Shown here in pieces: positions 23,366 to 34,739 of a stretch of 64,000 nucleotides of DNA; position 1 is the first letter of the stretch, and the number at the start of each line of letters is the position of its first letter. The notes under the pieces are model-generated. The model was not told the origin of the DNA, made no database searches, and was given only the letters and a program-made list of their open reading frames with translations. The position numbers were made by a program, and so were the translations under genes. Source of the stretch: Cynocephalus volans. Taxonomy: Eukaryota; Chordata; Mammalia; Dermoptera; Cynocephalidae. The DNA lies in NCBI RefSeq assembly GCF_027409185.1, contig NC_084466.1:73886501-73950500 (forward strand). The letters are read 5' to 3'.

Positions 23366-25863
23366 TCAATTGTCTATCGATGGACATTTAGGTTGGTTCC
23401 ATATCTTGGCTATTGTGAACAGAGCTGCGATGAACATGGGAGTGCAGGTATCCCTTCGACACGATGATTTCCATTCCTCTGGGTATATACCCAGAAGTGG
23501 GATTGCTGGATGGTATGGAAGATCTACCTGTAGTTGTTTGAAAAACCTCCATACTGTTTTCCATAGTGGTTGTACTAATTCACAGTCCCAACAGTGTAGG
23601 AATGTTCCCTTCTCCACATCCTCACCAACATTTGTTATCCTCTGTCTGTTTAATTATAGCCCGTCTAACTGGGGTGAGATGATATCTCAATGTGGTTTTA
23701 ATTTGCATTTCCCTGATGACTAGTGATGCTGAGCATTTTCTCATATACCTGTTGGCCATTTGTATGTCTTCCTTTGAAAAATGTCTATTCAGTTCCTTTG
23801 CCCATTTTTTAATTGGTTATTTGGTTTTTTACTGTGTAATTGCTTGAGTTCCTGTATATTATGTATATTAATCCCCCATCGGATGCATAGTTAGCAAAAA
23901 TTTTCTCCCACTCTCTAGGTTGTCGTTTCACTCTGTTGATTGTTTCCTTTGCTGTGAAGAAGCTTTTTAGTTTGATATAGTCCCATTTGTTTATTTTTTC
24001 TTTCATTGCTTGTGATTTGGGGCTCATGTTCATAAAGTCTGTGCCCAGACCTAGTTCCTGAAGTATTTCCCCTATATTTTCCCTTAGTAATTTTACAGTT
24101 TCAGGTCTTATACTTAAGTCTTTAATCCATTTTGAGCTGATTTTAGTATATGGTGAGAGGTACATATCTAGTTTCATTCTTCTGCATATGGATATCCAGT
24201 TTTCCCATTACCACTTACTGAAGAGGCAGTCTTTTCCCCAATGTATGTATGTTTTTGTTACCTTTGTCAAATATAAGATGGCTGTAAGCCTGAGGTGTGA
24301 TTTCTGGGTTCTCTATTCTGTTCCACTGGTCTGAGTGTTTTTATGCCAGTACCATGCCATTTTGATTACTATAGCTTTGTACTATAATTTGAAGTCTGGT
24401 AGTGTTATGTCTCTGGCCTTTTTTTTTTTTTTCCCTCAGGATTGCTTTGGCTATTTGGAGTCTTTTGTTGTTCCATATGAATGGTGAGATTGTTTTTTCC
24501 ATTTCTGTGAAGAATGTCAGTGGTATTTTGATGGGGACTACATTGAATCTGTAAATTGCTTTCGGTAGTATAGACATTTTCAGTGTTAATTCTTCCAATC
24601 CAAGAGCATGGAATGTCTTTCCATCTTTCTGTGTCTTCTTTAATTTCTTTCAATAGTGGTTTGTAGTTCTTGTTGTAGAGATCTTTCACCTCTTTGGTTA
24701 AATTGATTCCTAGGTATTTTATTTTTTGTGTGACTGTTGTAAATGGGCTTACTTTCTTAATTTCTCTTTCTGTTAGCTCATTATTGGAGAATATAAATGC
24801 AACTGACTTCAGAGCATTTATTTTGTATCCTGCAACATTACTGAAATTATTAACCAGTTCTAGGAGTTTTTTGATAGAGTCTTTAGATTTTTCTATACAT
24901 ACTATCATATCATCTGCAAATAGGGACAGTTTGACTTCATCTTTTCCATTCTGGATGCCCTTTATTTCTTTCTCTTGTCTGACTGCTCAGGCTAGTACCT
25001 CCTTCTCCTGCTATGTCAAATAGAAGTGGTAAGAGTGGGCATTCCTGTCGTATTCCTGTTCTTAAAGGAAAATCCTTCAGTTTTTCCCCATTCAGAATGA
25101 GATTGGAGGTGGGCTTGTCATAGATGGCTTTTACAGTGTTGAGATAATATCCTTCTATGCCTAATTTGTTGAGAGTCTTTATCATGAAGGAATATTGAAT
25201 TTTGTCAAATGTTTTTTCAGCATCTATTGAGATATCATATGGTTTTTGTCCTTGAGTTTATTGATATGATGTATCATATTTATTGACTTTTTATGTCGAA
25301 CTATCCTTGCATCCCTGGGATGAATCCCACTTGATCATGGTGTATAATTTTTTTGATGTGTTGCTGTAATCTGATTGCTAATATTTTGCTGAGGATTTTT
25401 GCATCTATGTTCATCAAAGATATTACCCTGTAATTTTCTTTTTTTGGTGTCTTTATCTGGTTTTGGTATCACAGTTATGTTGGCCTTATAGAATGAATTT
25501 GGGAGAATGGCTTCTGTTTCAATATTTTGAAACAGTTTGAAGGGAATTGGTATTAATTCCTCTTTAAAGATTTGATAGAATTCAGCTGTAAAGCCATCCA
25601 GACCTGGGCTTTTCTTTGTTGAAAGATTGCTGGTTACCACTTCAATCTCACTGTTTGTTATTGGTCTGTTCAGATTTTCTGTCTCCTCTTGGTTCAGTCT
25701 GGGTAGTTTGTATGTGTCCAGAAACTTATCCATATCTTCCAGGTTTTCATATTTGTTGCAATACAGTTGTTTATAATAGTCTCTAATGATGCTTTGTATT
25801 TCTGTGGTATCAGTTGTAGTGGCTCTCTTTCCATTTCTATTTTTTGCTATTTGGGTCTTTTCT

Positions 25864-25910
<47 letters not shown>

Positions 25911-26190
25911 AACCTTGCTAATGGTTTGTCTATTTTATTTATCTTCTCAAAAAACCAACTTTTTGTTTCATTGATCTTTTCTATCATTTTGGGGGTCTCT
26001 ATTTCATTTACTTCTGCTCTGATTTCAATTATTTCTTTCCATCTACTACCTTTAGGTTTGGATTGTTGTTGTTTTTCAAGTTTTCTGAGGCATAGTGTTA
26101 GGTCATTTATTTGAAGTCTTTCAATTTTTTGATGTAAGTGCTTATTGCAATAAATTTGCCTCTTAGTACTGCTTTTGCAGTATCCCATAG
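23366..26190 (-). pseudogene. L1 ORF2 of the older element, RT and C-terminal part
   Basis: Consecutive broken frames on the minus strand translate as L1 ORF2: 25847-26188 (linker), 25335-25733 (start of RT, with [15 protein letters not shown]), 24937-25185, 24405-24908 (just after the FADD box), 23809-24177 and 23366-23617 (C-terminal). Each boundary is a frameshift or stop, so no protein is possible. An expanded GTT repeat (25866-25910) sits inside the linker region. Confidence 0.85.
25866..25910. repeat. (GTT)n microsatellite, about 15 units
   Basis: Perfect trinucleotide run inside the decayed L1 ORF2. It encodes poly-Thr on the minus frame and poly-Val or poly-Leu on the plus frames, which explains the odd open frames there. 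Confidence 0.95.
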
Positions 26191-26534
26191 GTTTTGGTAT
26201 GATGTATCTTTATTTTCAAAAATGTTTTTGATTTCCTGTTTAATTTCTTCTTTGACCCATAGGTCATTCAGGAGCCTATTCTTTAGTTTCCATGTATTTG
26301 TATGATTTCCAGGTTTTTGCTTGCTATTGATTTCCAGTTTTAGACCATTGTGGTCTGAAAAGACACTTGGAATGATTTCAATTTTTTTTTAATTTGATGA
26401 GACTAGATTTGTGACATAATATGTGGTCTATCCTGAAGAATGTTTCGTGTGCTGATGAGAAGTATATTCTTTAGTTGTTAGGTGAAATGTTCTGTATATA
26501 TCTGCCAGGTCCAGTTAGTCTAAGGTGTAGTTTA

Positions 26535-26548
26535 AATCCTGTGTCTCC
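26535..26548. repeat. TSD of the chimeric retroposon, left
   Basis: aaatcctgtgtctc recurs at 26947-26960. Confidence 0.8.
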
Positions 26549-26945
26549 AAGGAGAGTCACCAACAGAGACCAAAGAAGAGAAGATGATGTCTGTCTCCAC
26601 AAAACCCATTCTGGAGTGACAGAAGAAGAATCTCCTCTATGATAATATTAGGGGACCTGAACACACCTCTCACCATTGGACAGATCATCTAGGCAATGAA
26701 TCAACAGAGTAACCATTACTCTTCCAGAGGGGGAGAAGAAATCTAGGGTTATCGGTGGTGGGAGAGGGAAGGAAGAGGGGCATAGGGAGAGATTAAACAA
26801 GGGGCATAAAGAATAAGTACAATTTGTAACAATATACATTCTAGTAGTATTGATTTGATCAACATATGTCAACATCAAATCCCAAAAATATGTATGATCA
26901 ATTATGATTCAATAAAAAAATAAAAATAAAAACTAACTAAATAAA
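26549..26945 (+). mobile_element. chimeric L1-derived retroposon, about 0.4 kb
   Basis: Three joined pieces with a TSD and an A-rich tail. A 5' part of unknown origin (26549-26640) is followed by a short sense piece of the L1 ORF2 endonuclease (26641-26708, containing ttaggggacctgaacac and gacagatcatctaggcaatg), and then by L1 3'UTR (26719-26945) ending in an A-rich run (aataaaaaaataaaaataaa). The intervening 4-5 kb of L1 is absent. It is inserted on the plus strand into the minus-strand older L1. Confidence 0.75.
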
Positions 26946-27367
26946 TAAATCCTGTGTCTCTTTGTTGATTTGTTGCCTGGAAGATCTGTCCCATTCTGAG
27001 AGAGGGGTGTCCAGGTAACCCACTATTTACATACTAGGGCCTCTTTCTTTCTTTTGGTCTAAGAGTGTTTGCTTTATATATCTGGGTGCTTCAGTACTGG
27101 GTGTATATATATTTATGATTGTTATGTCTTCTAACTGGATAGATCCTTTTATCATTATATAGTGGCCTTCTTTGTTTCTTTTTACATTTTTTGGTTTAAA
27201 GTGTATTTTATCCAATATAAGAATAGCTACTCCTGCTCATTTTTGGTTTCCATTTGCATGGTATATCTTTTTCCATCACTTCACTTTTAGTCTGTGTGTA
27301 TCTCTACAGGTGAGATGGGTCTCTTGAAGACAGCATATACTTGTGTCTGGCTTTTTAATCCAATCAG

Positions 27368-27384
27368 TCAGTCTGTGCCTTTTG
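27368..27384. repeat. TSD of truncated young L1, left
   Basis: tcagtctgtgccttttg is repeated exactly at 30428-30444. Confidence 0.93.
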
Positions 27385-27388
27385 TTTT

Positions 27389-27470
27389 TTTTTTTTTTTT
27401 TTCTTTTTTTTTTTTATTTTATTTTATTTTATTTTATTTTATTTATTTTTTTTTTTTTTAAATTTTATTT
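27389..27470. repeat. T-rich / (TTTTA)n tract
   Basis: The reverse-orientation poly(A) tail of the truncated L1, with an (TTTTA)n expansion in the middle. Confidence 0.9.
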
Positions 27471-27674
27471 TGTCGATATACATTGTAGCTGATTAATGCT
27501 CCCCATCACCAAAACCTCCCTCCCTTCTCCCTCCCCCCTCCCCCCCAACAATGTCCTTTCTGTTTGCTTGTTGTATCAACTTCAAATAATTGTTGTTGTT
27601 ATATCTTCTTCCCCCCCCCCCGGTTTGTGTGTGTGTGTGTGTATGTGTGTGTGTGTGAATTTATATATTAATTT

Positions 27675-30427
27675 TTAGCTCCCTCCAATAAGTGAGAACA
27701 TGTGGTATTTCTCTTTCTGTGCCTGACTTGTTTCACTTAATATAATTCTCTCAAGGTCCATCCATGTTGTTGCAAATGGCAGTATTTCATTCGTTTTTAT
27801 AGCTGAGTAGTATTCCATTGTGTAGATGTACCACATTTTCCGTATCCACTCATCTGATGATGGGCATTTGGGCTGGTTCCAACTCTTGGCTATTGTAAAG
27901 AGTGCTGCGATGAACATTGGGGAACAGGTATACCTTCGACTTGATGATTTCCATTCCTCTGGGTATATTCCCAGCAGTGGGATGGCTGGGTCGTATGGTA
28001 GATCTATTTGCAATTGTTTAAGGAACCTCCATACCATTTTCCATAGAGGCTGCACCATTTTGCAGTCCCACCAACAATGTATGAGAGTTCCTTTTTCTCC
28101 GCAGCCTCGCCAGCATTTATCGTTCATAGTCTTTTGGATTTTAGCCATCCTAACTGGGGTTAGATGGTATCTCAATGTGGTTTTTATTTGCATTTCCCGG
28201 ATGCTGAGTGATGTTGAGCATCTTTTCATATGTCTGTTGGCCATTTGGATATCTTCCTTAGAGAAATGCCTACTTAGCTCTTTTGCCCATTTTTTAATTG
28301 GGTTGCTTGTTTTCTTCTTGTAAAGTTGTTTGAGTTCCTTATATATTCTGGATATTAATCCTTTGTCAGATGTATATTTTGCAAATATTTTCTCCCACTC
28401 TGTCGGTTGTCTTTTAACTCTTTTAATTGTTTCTTTTGCTGTGCAGAAGCTTTTTAGTTTGATATAATCCCATTTGTTTATTTTTCCTTTGGTTGCCCGT
28501 GCTTTTGGGGTCGTATTCATGAAGTCTGTGCCCAGTCCTATTTCCTGAAGTGTTTCCCCTATGTTTTCTTTAAGAAGTTTTATTGTCTCAGGGTGTATAT
28601 TTAAATCCTTAATCCATTTTGAGTTGATTTTAGTATACGGTGAGAGGTATGGATCTAGTTTCATTCTCCTGCATATCGATATCCAGTTTTCCCAGCACCA
28701 CTTGCTGAAGAGGCAGTCCCTTCCCCAGTGAATAGGCTTGGTGCCTTTGTCAAAGATCAGATGGCAGTAAGTGTGTGGGTTGATTTCTGGATTCTCTATT
28801 CTATTCCATTGGTCAGTGTGTCTGTTTTTATACCAGTACCATACTGTTTTGGTTATTATAGCTTTGTAGTATAGCTTAAAGTCAGGTAGTGTTATGCCTC
28901 CAGCTTTATTTTTTTTGCTGAGCATTGCTTTGGCTATTCGTGGTCTTTTATTGTTCCATATAAATGTCTGAATAGTTTTTTCCATTTCTGAGAAAAATGT
29001 CTTTGGAATTTTGATGGGGATTGCATTGAATTTGTATATCACTTTGGGTAGTATGGACATTTTCACTATGTTGATTCTTCCAATCCAAGAGCATGGAATA
29101 TCTTTCCATCTTCTTGTATCCTCTCTAATTTCTCTCAGCAGTGGTTTGTAGTTCTCGTTATAGAGATTTTTCACCTCCTTGGTTAACTCAATTCCTAAGT
29201 ATTTTATTTTTTTGGTGGCTATTGTAAATGGGCAGGCTTTCTTGATTTCTCCTTCTGCATGTTCACTATTGGAGAAAATAAATGCTACTGATTTTTGTGT
29301 GTTGATTTTGTATCCTGCTACTGTGCTGAAATCATTTATCAATTCCAACAGTTTTTTTGTAGAGGTTTTAGGCTGTTCGATATATAGGATCATGTCATCT
29401 GCAAACAGGGACAGTTTGACTTCATCTTTTCCAATCTGGATGCCCTTTATTTCCTTCTCTTCTCTGATTGCTCTGGCTAGTACTTCCAACACTATGTTGA
29501 ATAGGAGTGGTGAGAGTGGGCATCCTTGTCTAGTGCCTGTTCTTAAAGGAAAAGCTTTCAGCTTTTCCCCATTCAGGATGATATTGGCAGTGGGTTTGGC
29601 ATATATGGCTTTAATTATGTTGAGATACTTTCCCTCTATACCTAACTTATAGAGGGTCTTTGTCATGAATGAGTGCTGAACTTTATCAAATGCTTTTTCA
29701 GCGTCTATAGAGATGATCATATGGTCCTTGTGTTTGAGTTTATTAATATGGTGTATCACATTTATTGATTTGCGTATGTTGAACCAACCTTGCATCCCTG
29801 GGATGAATCCCACTTGATCGTGATGAATAATTTTTCGTATGTGTTGCTGTATTCTGTTTGCTAGTATTTTAGTGAGGATTTTTGCATCTATATTCATCAA
29901 GGATATCGGCCTGTAGTTTTCTTTTTTGGTTATATCTTTACCTGGTTTTGGTATCAGGATGATGTTTGCTTCATAGAATGAGTTTGGGAGATTTGCGTCC
30001 GTTTCAATCTTTTGGAATAGTTTGTAAAGAATCGGTGTCAATTCCTCTTTGAATGTTTGGTAAAATTCTGCTGTGAATCCATCTGGTCCTGGGCTTTTCT
30101 TTGTTGGGAGCCTTCTGATAACAGCTTCAATCTCCTTTATTGTTATTGGTCTGTTCAAATTTTCTACGTCTTCACGGTTCAGTTTTGGGAGCTTGTGTGT
30201 GTCCAGAAATTTATCCATTTCCTCCAGATTTTCAAATTTGTTGGCGTATAGTTGTTTATAGTAGTCTCGAATGATTCCTTGTATTTCAGATGAATCAGTT
30301 GTAATATCGCCTTTTTCATTTCTAATTTTTGTTATTTGAGTCTTCTCTCTTCTTTTTTTTGTTAGCCAAGCTAATGGTTTGTCAATTTTATTTATCTTTT
30401 CAAAAAACCAACTTTTTGATTCGTTGA
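27675..30427 (-). pseudogene. L1 ORF2 fragment, open, lacks endonuclease
   Basis: About 917 codons without a stop, from the region after the endonuclease through the reverse transcriptase ([11 protein letters not shown] near 29385-29420) and the cysteine-rich C-terminus ([16 protein letters not shown]). The frame happens to stay open a further 27 codons into the flanking older L1 (to 30509), which is an artefact of the junction. With no endonuclease and no promoter it cannot act as a complete element. The lack of stops shows the insertion is recent. Confidence 0.92.
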
Positions 30428-30444
30428 TCAGTCTGTGCCTTTTG
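30428..30444. repeat. TSD of truncated young L1, right
   Basis: Exact partner of 27368-27384. Confidence 0.93.
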
Positions 30445-30869
30445 AATGGGGAGTTTAAACCTTTCACATTTGGGGTGGTCATTGACAGGTATTGTTTAAT
30501 TCCTGCCATTTAATTGCTTTTTGTTGAGATGTTTTAGATATCTTTTGATCATTACTTCTCCTTTTATTTCTCTTCTTCGATGTTAGTTGGAGATTTAAGG
30601 TGGGATGACTTAGCTTCTTACTCTTTCTCACTGGAATTTTTGTTTCAATGGCAGGTTTTGCTCTTTCTTGTGTATCCATGATAGTGGTCATCATTATTCA
30701 TATTCCACATGCAGGACTCCCTTGAGAATTTCTTGCAGGGCTGGTCATGTGGTGGTGAACTCCCACAATTTTTATTTGTCTGGAAAATACACTATTTCTC
30801 CCTCATTTCTGAAGGAGAACCTTGCTGGGTAAAGAATTCTTGGCTGGCAATTTTTTTATTTTAGTATTT

Positions 30870-31620
30870 TGAAAATATCACTCCACTTTCTTCTGGCATG
30901 TAGGGTTTCAGTTGAGAAGTCTGCTGTTAGTCTGATGGGGTTCCCTTATAGGTATCTTGACACTTTTCTCTTGCTGCTTTTGGAATTCTCTCTTTGTCTT
31001 TGAACTTTGCAAATTTGACTATAATGTGTCTTGGAGAGGATCTTTTGGGATTGAATCTGTTTGGGGACCTTCGAGCTTCCTGGATCTGAAGGTCTGCATC
31101 TTTCCCTACACCTGCGAAGTTTTCTGTTACTATTTTCTTGAATAGGTTTTCAATACCTTTTCCTTTCTCCTCCCCTTCTGGAATACCCACAATTTGGATG
31201 TTAAAGCACTTGAAGTTGTCTGCTCTCTCTCTTAGATTTTATTCATTATTTTTAATTCTTTTTTTTTTTTTGTCTGCCTGGCTTATTTCAAAAAAGACCA
31301 CCTTCGAGATCTGAAATTCTTTCTTCTGCTTGCTCTAGTCTGCTGCTCAAATTCTGTTGTGCTTTTTATTTCACTGAATGAATCTTTCATTTCTAGTTCT
31401 GCTACACTTTTTTTAAAGGTATTAATCTCTTTGTAAATTTACTCCTTCATATTCTGAATACTTTTTCTTGTTTCTTTGTGTTCTCTAATTGAGACTTCTT
31501 TTATTTCTTTGAGCTTTCTTAAGATCATTGCTCGGAATTCCTTTTCAGACATTTCAAGGATTCCCTGTTCTGTGGGGCCTGGAATTTGAGCCTTACTGTA
31601 TTCCTTTCATGGTGGTGTCA
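30870..31620 (-). pseudogene. L1 ORF1 of the older element, decayed
   Basis: The minus strand at 30927-31190 still reads as the ORF1 RNA-binding part (GIPEGEEKGKGIENLF, then SPRHIIVKFAKFKDKERI). The coiled-coil part upstream (31200-31600) is broken by indels and a T-run. Confidence 0.85.
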
Positions 31621-31649
31621 TATCTTCTTGTTCATTTGTAGTTCTAGTA

Positions 31650-32130
31650 TTTTGTTTTTGTTGCTGATGTTTGGTCATCCGGTAGAGGACTTGCTTCTTC
31701 TATTACTCCGGGGTTGGCTAGGAGGATAAAGACTTCCTCCCATATTTGCAGGCTCTGCTGGTGCTTCTTGTTATATCAATGTAGTTGAGTGAGTGGTAGG
31801 TTGCCTGTAGAGTGTCGCTGGCTGCTACTGTGGTGGTGAACTGTCCTCGTGGTGACAGAAGGTGTGGCAGTATCTATATTACACCACTTTGGCTCCTGTT
31901 CCAGCTTTCCATGGCCACAGACTGAGCCCCTGGTGCTGTGCAGGTCTTGGCTCACCTCAGCGCCTGCTGGGCTATCTGTGCTTCCCTTCCCTCTGGGCCT
32001 TAGACTGAGCCCCTGGTGCCATGCAGGTCTCAGCTCACCTCAGTGGCTGCTGCAACTGTGGGTGCTTCCCTCCAGGCATTAGACTGAACCCCAGTGCCAT
32101 GCAGGTCTTGGCTCACCTTGACAGCTGCTC
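31650..32130 (-). promoter_or_regulatory. 5'UTR of the older L1 with tandem units
   Basis: GC-rich end of the element up to the TSD. It holds three imperfect tandem units of about 80 bp, each with agactgagcccctggtg or a close variant (starting at 31919, 32003 and 32081) followed by caggtctt/cggctcacct. Tandem repeats in the 5'UTR are known from some mammalian L1 families, where they carry promoter activity. Whether that holds here is unknown. Confidence 0.7.
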
Positions 32131-32142
32131 CCAGAAATTTCT
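32131..32142. repeat. target-site duplication of the older L1, right
   Basis: Exact partner of 22912-22923. Confidence 0.85.
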
Positions 32143-32639
32143 CTTGTGTCGATATTTAATACACAGTCAGTCATTAAATTGGTGATTTGCATTAACAGCA
32201 TTCAACAAATTGCCCTCAGGGGACACAAGGATGAAGGCTGCTGCCTGCCTGGATTGCCCCATCTGGGTGCCAGAGCAATAACTATAATATCAAGTATTAT
32301 AGTTATTGGGTCTAAGTAGCTATGAATCTTCCTTCATTATATCTGAAGGATTCTTTTTAATTCAAAACACTGAAGGAAATGGATTAGACTATGAAAGGAT
32401 TATACAATATTTACTAACAGATAATTCAAACATATCTGTTCAAATCAAATTTAAATAACATAGATATTCAAATGTAGATCAATTCAGGTAATTACTAATT
32501 AATCCCTTTTCTCTAGGGAAGCATTTCCAATCTGTGTTCCTCCAAACATTCGTGTCCTTTTAAACATGAACAAGTTTGCATAAATAACATTTTCTCTGGC
32601 CAGGTAGGTTTGAGAAACACTGTCTATTTTAGGGTTTAC
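32143..32639. other. intergenic, nothing recognised
   Basis: AT-rich sequence with no gene or repeat that I can name. Confidence 0.4.
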
Positions 32640-33110
32640 TGAGGCTTGTGTGTTGGCTTGTTGCCTCCCAGAAGGACACCAAGATGGGAGCAGATATTAC
32701 AGAGACTTATTGGGGGAACCACCCGTCAGATTAAGACAGGCAGGGAGCTGGGAGGGGCAGGGAGAGCCTTCTAGACCATGATGTAGGTCTGACTCCTGTG
32801 GAGAAGAGAAGGGAGAAAGCAGGCTTGGCTACGAAGAAACTCAGACTAAGGATGTATTCAGAAGGCTGTCCAGGAGTACTCAAGCCAAAGTCACAGAAGA
32901 GTCCCACCTCTCTTTGGAACGGTATCCCCAGCCATCAGGAGCAGGCTGGGGGAGCATGGCCTCCTCAGTACAAACCCAAGGAGGGATTTCAGAGCACAGC
33001 AGCTGGGGCCCTGGTCCAGTATGTTCCCTTCAGCCATAGATCTGAGGGATGCATTATCACACTGCTTGTCAGCCAAGTCAAGGCTGTGAGAGTTCCAATA
33101 ACAGGGAAAG
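32640..33110 (-). mobile_element. possible ERV LTR fragment, antisense
   Basis: Moderately GC-rich block. Read on the minus strand it has an aataagtctctgtaatatct region like an LTR polyadenylation area, and the overall texture of a mammalian ERVL/MaLR LTR. Clear termini or a TSD were not found. A 109-codon plus-strand frame within it has no recognisable domain. Confidence 0.3.
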
Positions 33111-34207
33111 CAACTATACTGTTTTAAGCCAGGCTTCTTTACCACAAAATGCCTACCAGCTCTTCACATACACAAGCTTCCCCATCTCTCCTGCTAAAGA
33201 GCACTTGTCAGCATCTCAGGGAGCACAAGTGTCCCTCAGCTGTGTTCTACAGCTCAGGGAACACTGCAGCAGGGTAGTGATTCCATTCTCACTCTGATAC
33301 TTTTCTTTTCTTGTTCTTGCCTACCATCCCTGTGTTCAGATGTTTAAAGTTCAAGGCTTGAAGAATAACCTTTCTGACTTAATTGCAGTTCAGCAAGCAT
33401 CATTTTATTGCCCCAGCTCTTTCTGTTTCTAATTCCTAACTCTCAAACTCATTCAACAAGGAATCTGCAGAGAGATGTTAACTGTGTCAGCCCATGTTAT
33501 GTGTTCATCTAATTCATCTAACCATTTCTTTTACCCAGGCAAAAACTTAGGCTACTTTCCCAGCCCGTATACAAACAGAAACATCTGCAGTTCCAGTCTG
33601 AGGTAGTGGAATTCCGGTGCACTTTTTCCATGTCCCCTTATTCATTCATGTATCTGAAAACAAAGGTTTCCAAGTTGGCAGAGTTGAAAACTGGAAGCAG
33701 CCTGGGCCCCTGAATCACCATTTAAAGGAAGGTGTGCAGGCAAACTGGCCAACTTGTTTTAGGCTTAAAACAAGGGATCTGGGCCTTATTTGTTATGACA
33801 ACTCATACAATACAGGATCCATAGGAAGATGCGAATTCTGCAAAGCTTCTTTCAAAAACCCCAATGCTCAGCTCTATGCTATTATGGTGAGACAGCCTTT
33901 CTCAGTCTCTCTGATTTTAGGCTAGAAAGGAGTATCTGCCACACTGTATGAGCTCTAGAAGAGTCTTTCCTATACTTTAAATGTCCCTTTCCCTGTAATT
34001 GTTCCCTGTTCCCCATCAGCGGTCTCACCACCTTTAGTCCCTGGGCTGAGTTCAGTCTGGTCGGTTTGGCTGTTGCTGCTTAACTGCTCCATAAGCACAA
34101 ATAATCTTGCATTCGTCACTCTATTTCTGGGGGACTTGATGAAGGTGTCCCCTTAACATGCTGCCATAAAGCCAAAGCTTTGGGCCTTTAAGTCATCATG
34201 AAATGAT
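33111..34207. other. intergenic, nothing recognised
   Basis: No coding or repeat signal. A 102-codon frame at 33617-33925 starts at a non-standard codon position and shows no motif. Confidence 0.4.
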
Positions 34208-34232
34208 TTTTTTTTTTTTTTTTTTTTTTTTA
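34207..34232. repeat. T-run followed by AG
   Basis: About 25 consecutive T, ending ttttag at 34233. It is either the reversed poly(A) tail of a lost insertion or a very strong polypyrimidine tract before a potential splice acceptor. See the open frame at 34261-34548. Confidence 0.8.
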
Positions 34233-34260
34233 GGGATTGAAGAATAAATCACTTAGTTAA

Positions 34261-34548
34261 AAGGGCTTTTGTTTATGCATTTCAAAAGCAAGTGTGATTT
34301 ATGATACATCAGAGTACATGCAAAATGAAAGTGTTGCTGCTTATGAAATGGCAGCTCAGGAACACTTCTCTTTTGAGGGCAAAAATCTTCCCTTTAAAGC
34401 AGATGAATTAATATGTAAAGGCGAAAAAGACAGCAAAGCCCTGGATCTGTCTCTCAAAAAGCCATTGTATTCCCAATCTCATCCAAGAAACTCCTTTTGT
34501 TTCAAAGACTCTAATGAAAGTTTTACTTTATCTTCTGGCTTCCTATAG
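34261..34548 (+). other. unrecognised 95-codon open frame with LDLSLKKP motif
   Basis: Open from the codon after a stop at 34258 to the stop at 34546. The composition is protein-like (Ser, Lys, Glu, Phe and Asp mixed, not low-complexity), and it contains ALDLSLKKP, similar to the PxDLS docking motif for the CtBP corepressor. A long T-run plus AG lies directly upstream. I do not recognise a parent gene. It may be a piece of a processed pseudogene, an unannotated exon, or chance. Confidence 0.3.
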
Positions 34549-34739
34549 AAAAAATATATAATAATTATGAAGAGAATGAACTTCATACATTATGCTGATA
34601 TCATATACTTTTATCTTCAATTGTGATTTTTCCTTTTAACCTCATTTTATCCAAATGTACTTTGAGAAGCTTTATACTTCCCGGCTATCTCATTTTATAA
34701 TTGATTAAATCAAGGGCTACTGATAGTCTATAAAAAATA

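Larger units (their letters stand above)
27385..30427 (-). mobile_element. young L1, 5'-truncated (3.0 kb)
   Basis: A 17-bp exact TSD flanks a minus-strand L1 that starts inside ORF2 and runs through the 3'UTR to a long poly(A), which appears here as T-rich sequence with (TTTTA)n at 27385-27470. Close to the full-length copy at 9227-16031 in sequence and in its 3'UTR parts. Target: the junction region between ORF1 and the endonuclease of the older L1. Confidence 0.95.
22924..32130 (-). mobile_element. older full-length L1 with nested insertions
   Basis: Read on the minus strand: 5'UTR (32130 to about 31650), ORF1 (about 31600-30850, with the RNA-binding region decayed), ORF2 endonuclease (about 27340-26650), reverse transcriptase (about 25740-24340, including the FADD-box region near 24895-24925), C-terminal region (24180-23366), 3'UTR and poly(A), which appears as T-run 22924-22931. 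An exact 12-bp TSD brackets it. Two later insertions, at 26549-26945 and 27385-30427, lie inside. Without them the element is about 5.8 kb, normal for L1. Many stops and indels are present. Confidence 0.88.

Noticed and set aside
23337..23723. Plus-strand 128-codon frame
   Set aside because: Antisense shadow of the L1 ORF2 C-terminal region; the minus strand reads as L1.
25767..26114. Val-rich plus-strand frame
   Set aside because: Translation of the (GTT)n run plus L1 antisense.
27826..28323. Plus-strand 165-codon frame (and 29179-29652)
   Set aside because: Antisense shadows of the young L1 ORF2; near-identical shadows appear opposite the other copy at 15146-15616 and 13789-14229.
27675..30509. 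A 944-codon open frame as a novel gene
   Set aside because: It is L1 ORF2. The first 27 codons belong to the flanking older L1 and are joined by chance across the insertion point.
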